Virus record (IMG/VR): IMGVR_UViG_3300022752_006365
Location: 1 to 27,308 of that record
Length of the DNA: 27,308 nucleotides
Direction: 5' to 3' (one strand)
Source of the DNA: a virus
Positions 1 through 6,401 of the stretch are shown here, piece after piece (position 1 is the first letter of the stretch; every line of letters starts with the position of its first letter). Made by a program: the position numbers and the translations under genes. A model generated the notes under the pieces. That model saw only the letters and a list, made by a program, of their open reading frames with translations. It was not told where the DNA came from and searched no databases.

Positions 1-138
1 CACGTTGAGAATGCAGATCTTCGAGCTAACATGACTTCTAAAGCTTTTACTGAGTTGCTTCCTCAGGTGGGGTGGACATTACCTGAATGGCATTCTGCTG
101 TTGATCGCGAATTGCAGAAAAAGAAGAAAAGATCTTAA
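1..138 (+). CDS. C-terminal end of an unidentified protein (partial, enters from the left)
   Basis: The frame beginning at base 1 is open to the TAA at 136-138 and has no internal requirement for a start, so it is the last 45 residues of a gene that begins outside the window. The fragment contains a Trp/Pro-containing stretch (VGWTLPEWH) and ends in a strongly basic tail (LQKKKKRS). A Shine-Dalgarno-bearing gene starts 16 bases after its stop, so the two are probably co-transcribed. No family can be assigned from so short a piece. Confidence 0.6.
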   Translation, partial: HVENADLRANMTSKAFTELLPQVGWTLPEWHSAVDRELQKKKKRS

Positions 139-154
139 ATTACAAAGAGGTTTT

Positions 155-697
155 ATGGGTAGAAATGAAAATCTTCCGTTTCATCTTTATGTTAACGTGA
201 AAAATGAATTTCTTGGACCCGCAATGCCTAGTGGATGTACATCTGGAATTTGGTATGGAGTTTATTCAAGACCACATCAGGTTTTATTGTGTCACGTGAT
301 GTTGGAATCTGGGGCAAACTGGAGTGGTCTTCCATTGCACGCATTATCGACTTTTGACTATTTTGATGAGAAGCTAGAAAACTTGATGCCCTGGTCTTGC
401 ATGGGAGACGATATTCAAACTTTTCACGCAAAATATTTAGAGGGATTGGAGTGCGAAATCATTCGTCCTTCGAAGTATGAAGGTAGACATACTGGGATCA
501 TAATTGATTGGTCAGATGGATACAGCAGATACCCTCAAGAACATAAACCTTTAAATTTGATTGAATTATCTTGCGGACAATTCGGATTATTACCAAATAA
601 CTTTGTTACATTTAAAGATAAACACTTCACAAGTGATGAAGCAAAATTGAATATGAAATATTATCGTAGGGGAGAGACAGTGTATTGGGAGAAATAA
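155..697 (+). CDS. Conserved hypothetical phage protein, 180 aa
   Basis: I chose the ATG at 155 because AAAGAGG lies 4 bases upstream and the earlier in-frame start at 101 would run through the end of the preceding gene. The protein has no signal peptide or membrane segment. A central block, PSGCTSGIWYGVYSRP followed by HVMLESGANWSGLPLHALS, is rich in Gly, Trp and His and reads like a conserved core; I recall similar wording in unannotated proteins of large phages but cannot name a family. It sits between the partial upstream gene and a tagged gene at 729, all on the plus strand. Function unknown. Confidence 0.75.
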   Translation: MGRNENLPFHLYVNVKNEFLGPAMPSGCTSGIWYGVYSRPHQVLLCHVMLESGANWSGLPLHALSTFDYFDEKLENLMPWSCMGDDIQTFHAKYLEGLECEIIRPSKYEGRHTGIIIDWSDGYSRYPQEHKPLNLIELSCGQFGLLPNNFVTFKDKHFTSDEAKLNMKYYRRGETVYWEK

Positions 698-714
698 TTT
701 TCTATCATAAGGTA

Positions 715-720
715 TATAGT
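715..720 (+). promoter_or_regulatory. Start-proximal -10-like hexamer TATAGT
   Basis: TATAGT ends 8 bases before the ATG at 729, and there is no Shine-Dalgarno at normal spacing (AAGGT lies 15 bases away). If used by a sigma70-type polymerase, transcription would start at or next to the ATG, giving a leaderless mRNA. The extended form TATAGTTA recurs before the cysteine synthase gene and, as GATAGTTA, before the minus-strand gene starting at 15401. No -35 element is evident. Confidence 0.35.
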
Positions 721-728
721 TATATCCC

Positions 729-1193
729 ATGAAGATCACAGTAAGACAATTGCGAGACATCATCAAGGAAGAAGTTTCTAGAGTTATTTCTGAAAACACG
801 ACCCTAGAACAATCCGCAGAAGATTATGCAAAATTTAAAGAAGGACAAAAGCATCTTGGTCTTTGGCTGCAGCTAGCATCAAAGATTCCAGATATTGATG
901 CGTTAAAAGAAGAAGCCCAAGGCGACTACTATCGTTTTTTTGATGCAGTCAAGAAAAAAGTCCCATCCGCACTCCCAAATTACATAGACATGTACTTCAA
1001 TATGGATGTGAACCGTGACCAAGCTGAAGAAATGCACAACGACTACGAAAAGTTGAAAGGATTCTTCAAAGAAGCAGATGTAACATCTGAACGTGACGTT
1101 CAATACGGTCGTAAAAGAACACAGGTTATTGATATTCGTACGGGCCAACCCGTTGATACCTTAGGTGGAACAGGCGGTTCTTTAGGAACTTGA
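729..1193 (+). CDS. Tagged small protein (candidate virion cargo), 154 aa
   Basis: The protein opens with MKITVRQLRDIIKEE, a member of the tag shared by ten proteins in this window, and contains an I-K-E tripeptide of the type cut by T4-like prohead proteases. After the tag come about 100 residues that look helical and highly charged, with an aromatic patch (GLWLQL) and IDMYFNMDV, then a glycine-rich end (TLGGTGGSLGT). No enzymatic motif is visible. The gene stands alone between two plus-strand genes of unknown role. By analogy with T4 internal proteins I infer it may be packaged in the capsid; this is not shown by the sequence itself. Confidence 0.8.
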   Translation: MKITVRQLRDIIKEEVSRVISENTTLEQSAEDYAKFKEGQKHLGLWLQLASKIPDIDALKEEAQGDYYRFFDAVKKKVPSALPNYIDMYFNMDVNRDQAEEMHNDYEKLKGFFKEADVTSERDVQYGRKRTQVIDIRTGQPVDTLGGTGGSLGT

Positions 1194-1259
1194 TTCTTCT
1201 ACAGATAGATTTCTAAATCTAAAAAACAAGAATTAGTTCCATGACGAATATTTATTGTC

Positions 1260-1550
1260 ATGGCATGGTCCATCATACCCAGCAGTAGCTTGGGAGAATG
1301 GAAAGTAGAAACGCCATCATGGGCGCAACCTACTGTTTGGTTGCCTGTCGAGGTTGGCTGTTTAGCTAGAGTTTTACCGATCGGTGGACCAATTTGGATG
1401 AATGAATTAGTCGTTGTTCTTGAAGAAATGAAAGTAAATGGAACAAAATTTGCTTACAGGGTTGCTGGAAGACTAGGTGAAACAACTCTACCGTATTATG
1501 CATTAGACATTCAAATGTATCCCAGCGGAAGCATAAACCGTAGATACTAA
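1260..1550 (+). CDS. Hypothetical protein, 96 aa
   Basis: The ORF has a start ATG preceded by TTATTGTC and no Shine-Dalgarno. The protein alternates hydrophobic and polar residues (VWLPVEVGCLARVLPIGG, MNELVVVLEEMKVNGTKFAYRV), which suggests a small beta-barrel or SH3-like domain, but I do not recognise the family. It ends at 1550, overlapping the stop codon of the converging minus-strand gene by four bases. Similar small beta-rich proteins are encoded at 2858 and 14431. Function unknown. Confidence 0.65.
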   Translation: MAWSIIPSSSLGEWKVETPSWAQPTVWLPVEVGCLARVLPIGGPIWMNELVVVLEEMKVNGTKFAYRVAGRLGETTLPYYALDIQMYPSGSINRRY

Positions 1551-2800
1551 TGACCAGATTTTTTTGGTCTACCGACATAGGGAAGCACCAACTTGTAATC
1601 GCCTGGTTTTTCCAAGATCACTTCTAATTTGACTTCTTCTGGAATCTTCAATCCAAGGTAATTTTCTATTGCTTCCTTTGGATTACGAACCAAATTAGCC
1701 TTGAATGATGGATCATCTATCGTTTTTTGTACAAGTCCAGCCTCTAATTCGCTACGAGAAACATTTGAAAAGAGGTTATGCCAATCCCTAGCTCTTTCTC
1801 GACTCTCTTCTGTAACTGGTGGTAGATCTTTACTAACCCCCGTTCGACCCTCTGGATGATCTGTCAAATTACCCTCCATAGGCCAGTTATAGAATACATC
1901 GTGTCGAGTGGTGATAGCGTCAGGATTGAGTATGGTACCGTAACCATCATCTTGCATGAGCCAATCGCACATATCCTTTGATGCGCTTTCTCCATGGTAA
2001 TAGTCCCAGCTAGAGTACCAGTCACCTACTCCCAGACGAGGTTCCGTCACTGACATACCGCTGTTTGGGCATCCGGCGCAAGATCCATCTTGGTCAGGCC
2101 ACCATAGAACTATGATGTCTCTATTGGAATTCGTTTGATCCTTTGCAAACTTTCGAGCATCGTCGTCAGACCAGCCATCCCAGAAATCGTTCTTGGGAGA
2201 ATGGAGGATGTTCCACTTCTTACCGATCACGTTCTTGACGAGATTGTATTTGAAAGCTGCCACGGTTTTGTCTGACGCTTCGTCGTATTTTGCTGGGTTA
2301 TAAAACCTCTGGTCTCCCACCTGAGGATTTCTACTAGGAAAGAACACGTCACCTCGGCCCAAGTCACTCACTGTAAAAGTCTTGCCTGTGAAAGGATCGT
2401 TGATCGTCTTATCCCAGTTTTCCTCTGGGTTAGTAGCATAATCGCCGAAGGAATCTTGCATCGTCTGGAAGGTGGTTGAGAATCTACCCCACACGTCACC
2501 GAAAGCCTTGTTGAGAGGTTCAGGCGTGTCGCTAGAGAAAGAACCCACGAGGCTTTGCATCGCATATCCCGTGATGGCCGCGCCAGGAAAATCTAAGTCA
2601 GCAACAACAGCCATGGCTATGTCCATGATTCCCGACACCCACTTCTGGGTAGGATCACCGCTACCGTCTTGCGAAAGCTTGAAATAGGCTTCGTTAACCG
2701 TATCTTGGCAAAAGCCATGCACGTGGTCAAGCCACTCTTGGATGTTGTAGCAGTTTTGTTGAAGTTGTTTGATTTGTTCTGGTGTTGGTATTTGTTTCAT
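1547..2800 (-). CDS. 417-aa protein with a C-terminal nitrile-hydratase-leader-like (NHLP) domain
   Basis: Residues about 349-417 match the pattern of the nitrile hydratase alpha / NHLP leader family: a helix (LEAGLVQKTIDDPSFKANL), the RNPKEAIENYLG stretch, then the hallmark IPEEVKLEV and a final strand KLVLP. In bacteria this domain serves either as part of nitrile hydratase or as the leader of RiPP precursor peptides, where it precedes the modified core. Here it is at the C-terminus of a large protein with only a nine-residue basic tail after it. The first 350 residues are rich in Trp, Asp and Tyr, contain a hydrophobic stretch (about 57-88) and a CAGC pair (241-244), and match nothing I know. 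The gene is more GC-rich than its neighbours, suggesting acquisition from a host. No nitrile hydratase metal-site motif is visible. Confidence 0.75.
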   Translation of the reverse strand: MKQIPTPEQIKQLQQNCYNIQEWLDHVHGFCQDTVNEAYFKLSQDGSGDPTQKWVSGIMDIAMAVVADLDFPGAAITGYAMQSLVGSFSSDTPEPLNKAFGDVWGRFSTTFQTMQDSFGDYATNPEENWDKTINDPFTGKTFTVSDLGRGDVFFPSRNPQVGDQRFYNPAKYDEASDKTVAAFKYNLVKNVIGKKWNILHSPKNDFWDGWSDDDARKFAKDQTNSNRDIIVLWWPDQDGSCAGCPNSGMSVTEPRLGVGDWYSSWDYYHGESASKDMCDWLMQDDGYGTILNPDAITTRHDVFYNWPMEGNLTDHPEGRTGVSKDLPPVTEESRERARDWHNLFSNVSRSELEAGLVQKTIDDPSFKANLVRNPKEAIENYLGLKIPEEVKLEVILEKPGDYKLVLPYVGRPKKSGH

Positions 2801-2827
2801 AAGCAGCTTAAAATAAAGTATAAATTA

Positions 2828-2846
2828 ATCTTTTGAATTAAAAGAT
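2828..2846. promoter_or_regulatory. Inverted repeat in the divergent promoter region
   Basis: ATCTTTT and AAAAGAT form perfect 7-base arms around GAATT. The repeat sits in the 57-base gap between the minus-strand NHLP-domain gene and the plus-strand gene at 2858, and its right edge touches the TATAAT hexamer of the latter. It is a plausible operator for a dimeric repressor but could arise by chance in AT-rich DNA. Confidence 0.35.
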
Positions 2847-2851
2847 ATAAT
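2846..2851 (+). promoter_or_regulatory. Perfect -10 hexamer TATAAT six bases before a start codon
   Basis: TATAAT ends six bases before the ATG at 2858 and no ribosome-binding site is present. With normal sigma70 geometry the transcript would begin at the start codon. This is one of the clearest cases of the start-proximal pattern seen throughout the window. Confidence 0.45.
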
Positions 2852-2857
2852 CTATAA

Positions 2858-3115
2858 ATGAGATCCGGGTTTAAGGTTGGAGAACTTACAGGCATCGACC
2901 CTGGGTATAATGGTGGAATTTGGTTAAGACCTCAATCAGGAATGAATATTTCTGCAGACATCGGTCATGTACATCCAGATGGACTTTTAGTCGTCATCGA
3001 GATTGATGAAAAATCATCTTCTAGAGATTATTCGATAAAGGTTGTCTCATCATGCGGAAAAGTCGGATGGACATTTATTAGCAGGTTAAAAAAATTAGAC
3101 CTTCAAGGAGTATAG
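2858..3115 (+). CDS. Hypothetical small beta-rich protein, 85 aa
   Basis: The protein reads as a compact beta domain: FKVGELTGI at the start, then LLVVIEIDE, YSIKVVSSCG and VGWTFISRL. The layout (a short 'F-x-V-G-E' entry followed by alternating strands) resembles SH3-like barrels, and a similar plan is seen in the 90-aa protein at 14431, whose ending is also Gly/Trp-rich. It lacks a signal peptide and catalytic motifs. It is followed after 10 bases by the cysteine synthase gene, with which it is probably co-transcribed. Function unknown. Confidence 0.65.
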   Translation: MRSGFKVGELTGIDPGYNGGIWLRPQSGMNISADIGHVHPDGLLVVIEIDEKSSSRDYSIKVVSSCGKVGWTFISRLKKLDLQGV

Positions 3116-3125
3116 TTACTTACGT

Positions 3126-4004
3126 ATGTCTGAAGAATTCAAGAAAGCATGTGGAAATACCCCTCTGATAAAAGTTTCAGATAAACTATATGCCAAATTA
3201 GAAACATTTAATCCTACCGGGTCTGTGAAGGACAGAATGATTGCCTATGTGCTATGTAAAGCAATCGAATCTGGTCACATCAAGTCTGGTACTGTCTTGT
3301 GCGAAGCGACGAGTGGAAATTCCGGTATATCTTTAAGCGCCTTAGCAGCCAGTATTGGATCGAGATGTGTCATCTTCATGCCGAGTAACATGTCTGAAGA
3401 AAGAAAGCAGATGATGCGTGTTTATGGGGCTGAGATTGTCGAGGCACCTCCCAGCGACTTTGAAGCGGCTATAAAGATGAGAGACGAATTTATTGTAGCA
3501 AATTCAGGGTCATGGTCTCCGATGCAGTTCAGCAATCCCGACAACGTTGAGTGTCACCGTACGATAACAGCGCCAGAAATATCCATGAAGACTTGGTTGA
3601 TGGGAGTGAAGTGGTCTGCATTCATCCATGGGTCTGGGACAGGTGGAACAATCGAAGGTATTAGACAATATGTTCGTAATGAATCTGGATTCTTGAAAGA
3701 CAATGGTCATGTCAAAGTTTGTATGGTCGTCCCCACCGAGTCGCCACACGGGATTCAAGGCATTGGAGACGGAAGAGATTTCCTTGCGAAGCAAGCCGAT
3801 ATGGATGAAACCATCGTAGTGAAGACAGAAGAAGCTATTGAAAGAGCCAAACGGTTTGCAAAAGAAACTGGTTTGCTCGTCGGGATTAGTTCAGGGGCAA
3901 ACCTTGTGGCTTCAGAACGATGGATAGACACAAACAAGCCCGACGGAATTGTTGTAACTATGTTGTGCGATAGAGGCGAACGGTATATGTCCTTGTACAG
4001 ATGA
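3126..4004 (+). CDS. Cysteine synthase (O-acetylserine sulfhydrylase family, PLP-dependent)
   Basis: This family joins O-acetylserine and sulfide to make cysteine in the cytoplasm, using pyridoxal phosphate. The landmarks are all present: NPTGSVKDR with the PLP-binding Lys at residue 35, the substrate loop TSGNSG (62-67), the phosphate-cradling GSGTGGT (169-175), HGIQGIGDG (208-216), GISSGAN (253-259) and a C-terminal CDRGERYMS. At 292 aa it is slightly shorter than usual CysK/CysM (about 300-320) but appears complete and active. The N-terminal region is trimmed, starting close to the GNTPL motif. It converges on the lipoprotein gene at 4005, stop to stop. A phage copy would act as an auxiliary metabolic gene for sulfur assimilation; CysK versus CysM specificity cannot be decided here. 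Confidence 0.93.
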   Translation: MSEEFKKACGNTPLIKVSDKLYAKLETFNPTGSVKDRMIAYVLCKAIESGHIKSGTVLCEATSGNSGISLSALAASIGSRCVIFMPSNMSEERKQMMRVYGAEIVEAPPSDFEAAIKMRDEFIVANSGSWSPMQFSNPDNVECHRTITAPEISMKTWLMGVKWSAFIHGSGTGGTIEGIRQYVRNESGFLKDNGHVKVCMVVPTESPHGIQGIGDGRDFLAKQADMDETIVVKTEEAIERAKRFAKETGLLVGISSGANLVASERWIDTNKPDGIVVTMLCDRGERYMSLYR

Positions 4005-4577
4005 TTAAAAAGATTGCCTACACCACGAAAGAGTGCTTGGGTCGATTCCATTTGCTATGGCAACTTGAGCAACAGTAGCAGCGTCAGGACACCTGTATTT
4101 AAAATAAATGATCTCATCATTCATCATAGTACCTGGCATGTGTCTTGCACCTAAAGCATGACCTATTTCATGAAGAGTAATTGACAACGGATCGATCTCA
4201 TATCTTCCACGGTATAGTTTAATTTCTCTTCCAAACAATCTTGAAGTCGCGCCAAGAGTCCTTGGACCGGTATCATCGTCTGGATCGACCTCTTTTATCA
4301 TGTAATTGCAATCATCAAAGTCTGGACCCAACCTGGGAGCTAGGTGCTTCCAGTTTCTTATCGCTGAATCCCAAGCATAAATTGCATCCAGCACTTCTGG
4401 CAAATATTTCTTATTCACGTCGACGCAAACTTCTGCTTTCTCCGACACATTTAAAACCTCTCTATTGCCGCCCATGTATATGACCGTTGGACCACATGCA
4501 GATGGGCTGATCGACGTCGTAATCATCATCAACAACATCAATAAAGAAGTGACAACTTTGCTAGTTGAACTTCGCAT
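4005..4577 (-). CDS. Predicted secreted metzincin-type metalloprotease (lipoprotein-like), 190 aa
   Basis: Residues 136-146 read HEIGHALGARH, the HExxHxxGxxH zinc site of metzincin peptidases, with the general-base Glu at 137 and a downstream Met-turn candidate (PGTMM, ending at 152). The N-terminus is a basic start followed by a hydrophobic segment rich in Leu/Met and a Cys at 28 (SPSAC); this is a signal peptide and perhaps a poor lipobox, so the enzyme would act in the periplasm or outside. The catalytic domain is small, close to the minimal size of archaemetzincin/matrixin-like domains. The gene heads its own leftward unit, divergent from the SpoU methyltransferase gene. It could serve in lysis, envelope remodelling or fibre processing; the target is unknown. 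Confidence 0.82.
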   Translation of the reverse strand: MRSSTSKVVTSLLMLLMMITTSISPSACGPTVIYMGGNREVLNVSEKAEVCVDVNKKYLPEVLDAIYAWDSAIRNWKHLAPRLGPDFDDCNYMIKEVDPDDDTGPRTLGATSRLFGREIKLYRGRYEIDPLSITLHEIGHALGARHMPGTMMNDEIIYFKYRCPDAATVAQVAIANGIDPSTLSWCRQSF

Positions 4578-4579
4578 AT

Positions 4580-4591
4580 GAATACGTATTC
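4580..4591. promoter_or_regulatory. 12-base perfect palindrome upstream of the metalloprotease gene
   Basis: GAATACGTATTC is a perfect palindrome ending three bases upstream of the minus-strand ATG at 4577, and its centre (TACGTA) falls where the -10 hexamer would lie in the start-proximal pattern. A TTGAGT element is found 17 bases further upstream on the minus strand. It may be an operator overlapping the promoter. Confidence 0.35.
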
Positions 4592-4641
4592 GTTCAAGAA
4601 AACGTACTCAACGGAAATAGGTGCAAATGTAACAATTAAAT

Positions 4642-4657
4642 TGATATGATCATATCA
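4642..4657. promoter_or_regulatory. 16-base perfect palindrome spanning the -10 and start codon of the SpoU gene
   Basis: TGATATGATCATATCA is perfectly symmetrical. It contains the -10-like TATGAT (4645-4650) and ends on the A of the ATG at 4657. A dimeric protein bound here would block both polymerase and ribosome access to the promoter of a gene with no Shine-Dalgarno. A comparable 16-base palindrome covers the GroEL start codon. Confidence 0.45.
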
Positions 4658-5220
4658 TGCCGTACGATCCAGAAAGCCCATTTTGCCAGTGGACACGAAA
4701 TGTCATCGATGAATTTAAGGGATTGACAAACGAAGAAATCAACCAACGTTTGGATCAACGCTCAAACGAATTTGCAATCCTGATGACGCACATCAATGGT
4801 GACTTTAACATTGGAACAGTGCTACGATCTGCAAATTTCCACGGCGCGAGGGATTTCTATTATTTAGGAAGAAAGAAATTCGATCGAAGAGGTTGTGTTG
4901 GCGTTCATAACTACACAAAGATGCAATTTATCGATGATATCGATGGCGTCTTTGAAATCAAAAAGAATTACACATTAGTCGCCCTTGAGAACAACATTTC
5001 CGAAACCGTGTCTTTATACGATTTTAACTGGAATCTTGAAAAGCCGCCCTGCATTGTAGTCGGCGAAGAATGTAATGGAATTCCGCAAGAAGTGTTGAGT
5101 CTATGCGACAAGTTTGTTGAGATTCCAAACTACGGTTCTGTTCGAAGTATGAATGTCGGAGCAGCTGCTTCGATTGCAATGCACGATTATGTGAGCTCTA
5201 AGCGCAGGAGAAAGTCATGA
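4657..5220 (+). CDS. SpoU/TrmH-family (SPOUT) RNA ribose methyltransferase
   Basis: SPOUT enzymes transfer a methyl group from S-adenosylmethionine to a 2'-O-ribose of tRNA or rRNA, using a deep trefoil knot. The three family motifs are clear: motif 1 NIGTVLRSA (51-59) with the conserved Arg, motif 2 VVGEECNGIP (134-143), and motif 3 from EIPNYG through SMNVGAAASIA (155-174) forming the knot. At 187 aa it is a single-domain protein lacking the extra N-terminal RNA-binding domain of RlmB-type enzymes, similar in size to TrmL/TrmH. It is translationally coupled to the following lipoprotein gene by an ATGA overlap. The RNA target cannot be deduced; modification of host tRNA or rRNA during infection is an inference. 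Confidence 0.9.
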   Translation: MPYDPESPFCQWTRNVIDEFKGLTNEEINQRLDQRSNEFAILMTHINGDFNIGTVLRSANFHGARDFYYLGRKKFDRRGCVGVHNYTKMQFIDDIDGVFEIKKNYTLVALENNISETVSLYDFNWNLEKPPCIVVGEECNGIPQEVLSLCDKFVEIPNYGSVRSMNVGAAASIAMHDYVSSKRRRKS

Positions 5221-5891
5221 AGAAAAGCTTGATTGGTCTCATTAGTCTTCTCGTCGGGTGTGGACCTAACAGGGACTTTGAAGGAAAAAACATCTTTGGT
5301 TCTCAAACGTCTGTTGGCGTGACAGTTACTTCATCGGTCTCATCAACTTCATCAGGTGACGGACAACCCTCATGGCCCCAAGAAAATGTTGGTTACAACG
5401 TTGGTCAAACCATTTCAGAGTCCTTAACATGGCCAGGATATCTAGAGGGAGATCCGAATACATCACAATTGAATACGTTAAGTCCTCATCAATGGTACGA
5501 TCCCGATGGGAGCAAGAGTATTAATGCTGTTTTAGTCATCACTTCAAAATACGAATGCTCTGCTTGCGCTTCTGAGGCGAAACAACTACAAAATTTGGCA
5601 GAAGACTGGTCTTCACAAGGGTTGGGAATTAAAATTGTAGTTTTAATGACGACAAACAGTGAAGCAAATGGACCACCAACGGCTTCTTCTACATTTCAGT
5701 GGAAATCGCAATACGGATTAATCGATATGGCAGTAGGAGTAGATCCGAATTTTACCTTCTCAATTTCATCAGCTTTTGCCACGCCTCTTCATACGATTAT
5801 CAACCCTCGCGATATGAAAGTGGTAGACGTTCAAGAAGGAAATATCGAAGATTATAGCGCACTGGAGTCAACTGCAAATGAAAACAAATAA
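5217..5891 (+). CDS. Lipoprotein with thioredoxin-like domain (CSAC motif), 224 aa
   Basis: A signal peptide (MKKSLIGLISLLVGC) ends in a clean lipobox L-V-G-C with Cys at 15. A Thr/Ser/Val-rich linker (TVTSSVSSTSS) leads to a domain starting near residue 100 with the strand AVLVITS and then CSAC (114-117), the position of the CxxC of TlpA/AhpC-like thioredoxin folds; a strand IKIVVLM and the cis-Pro-like ATPLHTIINP follow in the expected order. It would be anchored in the inner or outer membrane facing the periplasm and could exchange disulfides. Start and stop overlap both neighbours (ATGA with the SpoU gene; 14 bases with the MazG-like gene), so the three form one operon. Redox partner unknown. 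Confidence 0.83.
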   Translation: MKKSLIGLISLLVGCGPNRDFEGKNIFGSQTSVGVTVTSSVSSTSSGDGQPSWPQENVGYNVGQTISESLTWPGYLEGDPNTSQLNTLSPHQWYDPDGSKSINAVLVITSKYECSACASEAKQLQNLAEDWSSQGLGIKIVVLMTTNSEANGPPTASSTFQWKSQYGLIDMAVGVDPNFTFSISSAFATPLHTIINPRDMKVVDVQEGNIEDYSALESTANENK

Positions 5892-6213
5892 ACTCGTTCG
5901 AGACAATATTCCTGAATTAATCAAAAAATCTGGTAAGGAAGCCAAGTGGGTTAGCGTTGTTAAGGAGCAAAGGATTCCCGCGCTGGTAGACAAACTCAGA
6001 GAAGAAGTCGATGAGCTTGTAAAAGCTTCTACTTCGAAAGACGCGAATGAATTTCTAGAAGAAGCCGCAGACGTTTATGAGGTTTTGTTGGCGCTGGTAT
6101 ATCAACACGGTTTTATCGATGCTGATTTAGACCTAAAGACGAAACGTAAGCGTCATGAAAAAGGATCTTTTGATAAGTTCATTTGGCTTAAGAGCATAGA
6201 AACAGATGACTGA
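5878..6213 (+). CDS. MazG-like nucleotide pyrophosphohydrolase, 111 aa
   Basis: The opening KLVRDNIPELI is characteristic of a small MazG/PRA-PH-superfamily group (predicted house-cleaning NTP pyrophosphatases). The Mg-binding acidic motifs of the all-alpha NTP-PPase fold are visible: EExxE at 42-46 (REEVDEL) and ExxD at 62-65 (EEAADVYEVLLAL). Members hydrolyse NTPs or modified NTPs to the monophosphate plus pyrophosphate. The gene begins inside the last codons of the lipoprotein gene, so it is expressed with it. In phages such enzymes are thought to clean nucleotide pools or lower alarmone-type signals; substrate here is unknown. It ends one codon from a converging minus-strand gene. Confidence 0.85.
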   Translation: MKTNKLVRDNIPELIKKSGKEAKWVSVVKEQRIPALVDKLREEVDELVKASTSKDANEFLEEAADVYEVLLALVYQHGFIDADLDLKTKRKRHEKGSFDKFIWLKSIETDD

Positions 6214-6375
6214 TTATTTCTCTGCATTTCCCATTTGATCATATTCGCTTCCATCACCTTGGTGGTTTAACTGGACAGATTCAGGATCACCTGATTGTTC
6301 ATGCCCTTGATCAACGGAATCTTCTTCAATTATTTCTCTAATAATTTTTCTAAGCTCATTTAATTTAATTTTCAT
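6214..6375 (-). CDS. Tagged mini-protein, 53 aa
   Basis: This short gene has an ATG at 6373-6375 and TAA at 6214-6216. Its first residues, MKIKLNELRKIIREIIEED, belong to the shared tag and contain the I-R-E tripeptide. The remainder (SVDQGHEQSGDPESVQ to DQMGNAEK) is acidic, Gln/Gly/Ser-rich and probably disordered. If the tag is cut at I-R-E, only about 40 residues would remain, similar to T4 internal peptides. It is divergent from the tagged kinase-like gene at 6402, with a 26-base shared regulatory gap, and convergent with the MazG-like gene. Function unknown; tag assignment is firm. Confidence 0.75.
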   Translation of the reverse strand: MKIKLNELRKIIREIIEEDSVDQGHEQSGDPESVQLNHQGDGSEYDQMGNAEK

Positions 6376-6390
6376 GATTATTGAGTTAAT

Positions 6391-6396
6391 TATAAT
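6391..6396 (+). promoter_or_regulatory. Perfect -10 hexamer TATAAT five bases before the kinase-like gene
   Basis: TATAAT ends five bases before the ATG at 6402, without a ribosome-binding site. The 26-base gap must also hold the promoter of the divergent mini-gene at 6375; read on the minus strand it contains another TATAAT 13 bases before that ATG, overlapping the plus-strand element almost exactly. The two promoters may therefore compete. Confidence 0.45.
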
Positions 6397-6401
6397 GAGA
6401 T

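Noticed and set aside
1204-1236. Hairpin AGATTT/AAATCT as a terminator
   Set aside because: The stem is six A/T-rich pairs with a two-base loop and is followed by an A-run, not a T-run, in the direction of the preceding gene.
1550-1756. Functional nitrile hydratase alpha subunit
   Set aside because: Only the leader-like segment matches; the metal-binding C-x-L-C-S-C motif of the enzyme is absent, and the CAGC pair elsewhere is not equivalent.
4241-4483. 80-aa plus-strand frame opposite the metalloprotease
   Set aside because: It lies wholly antisense to a gene with clear zinc-site motifs and shows no start signal or recognisable features.
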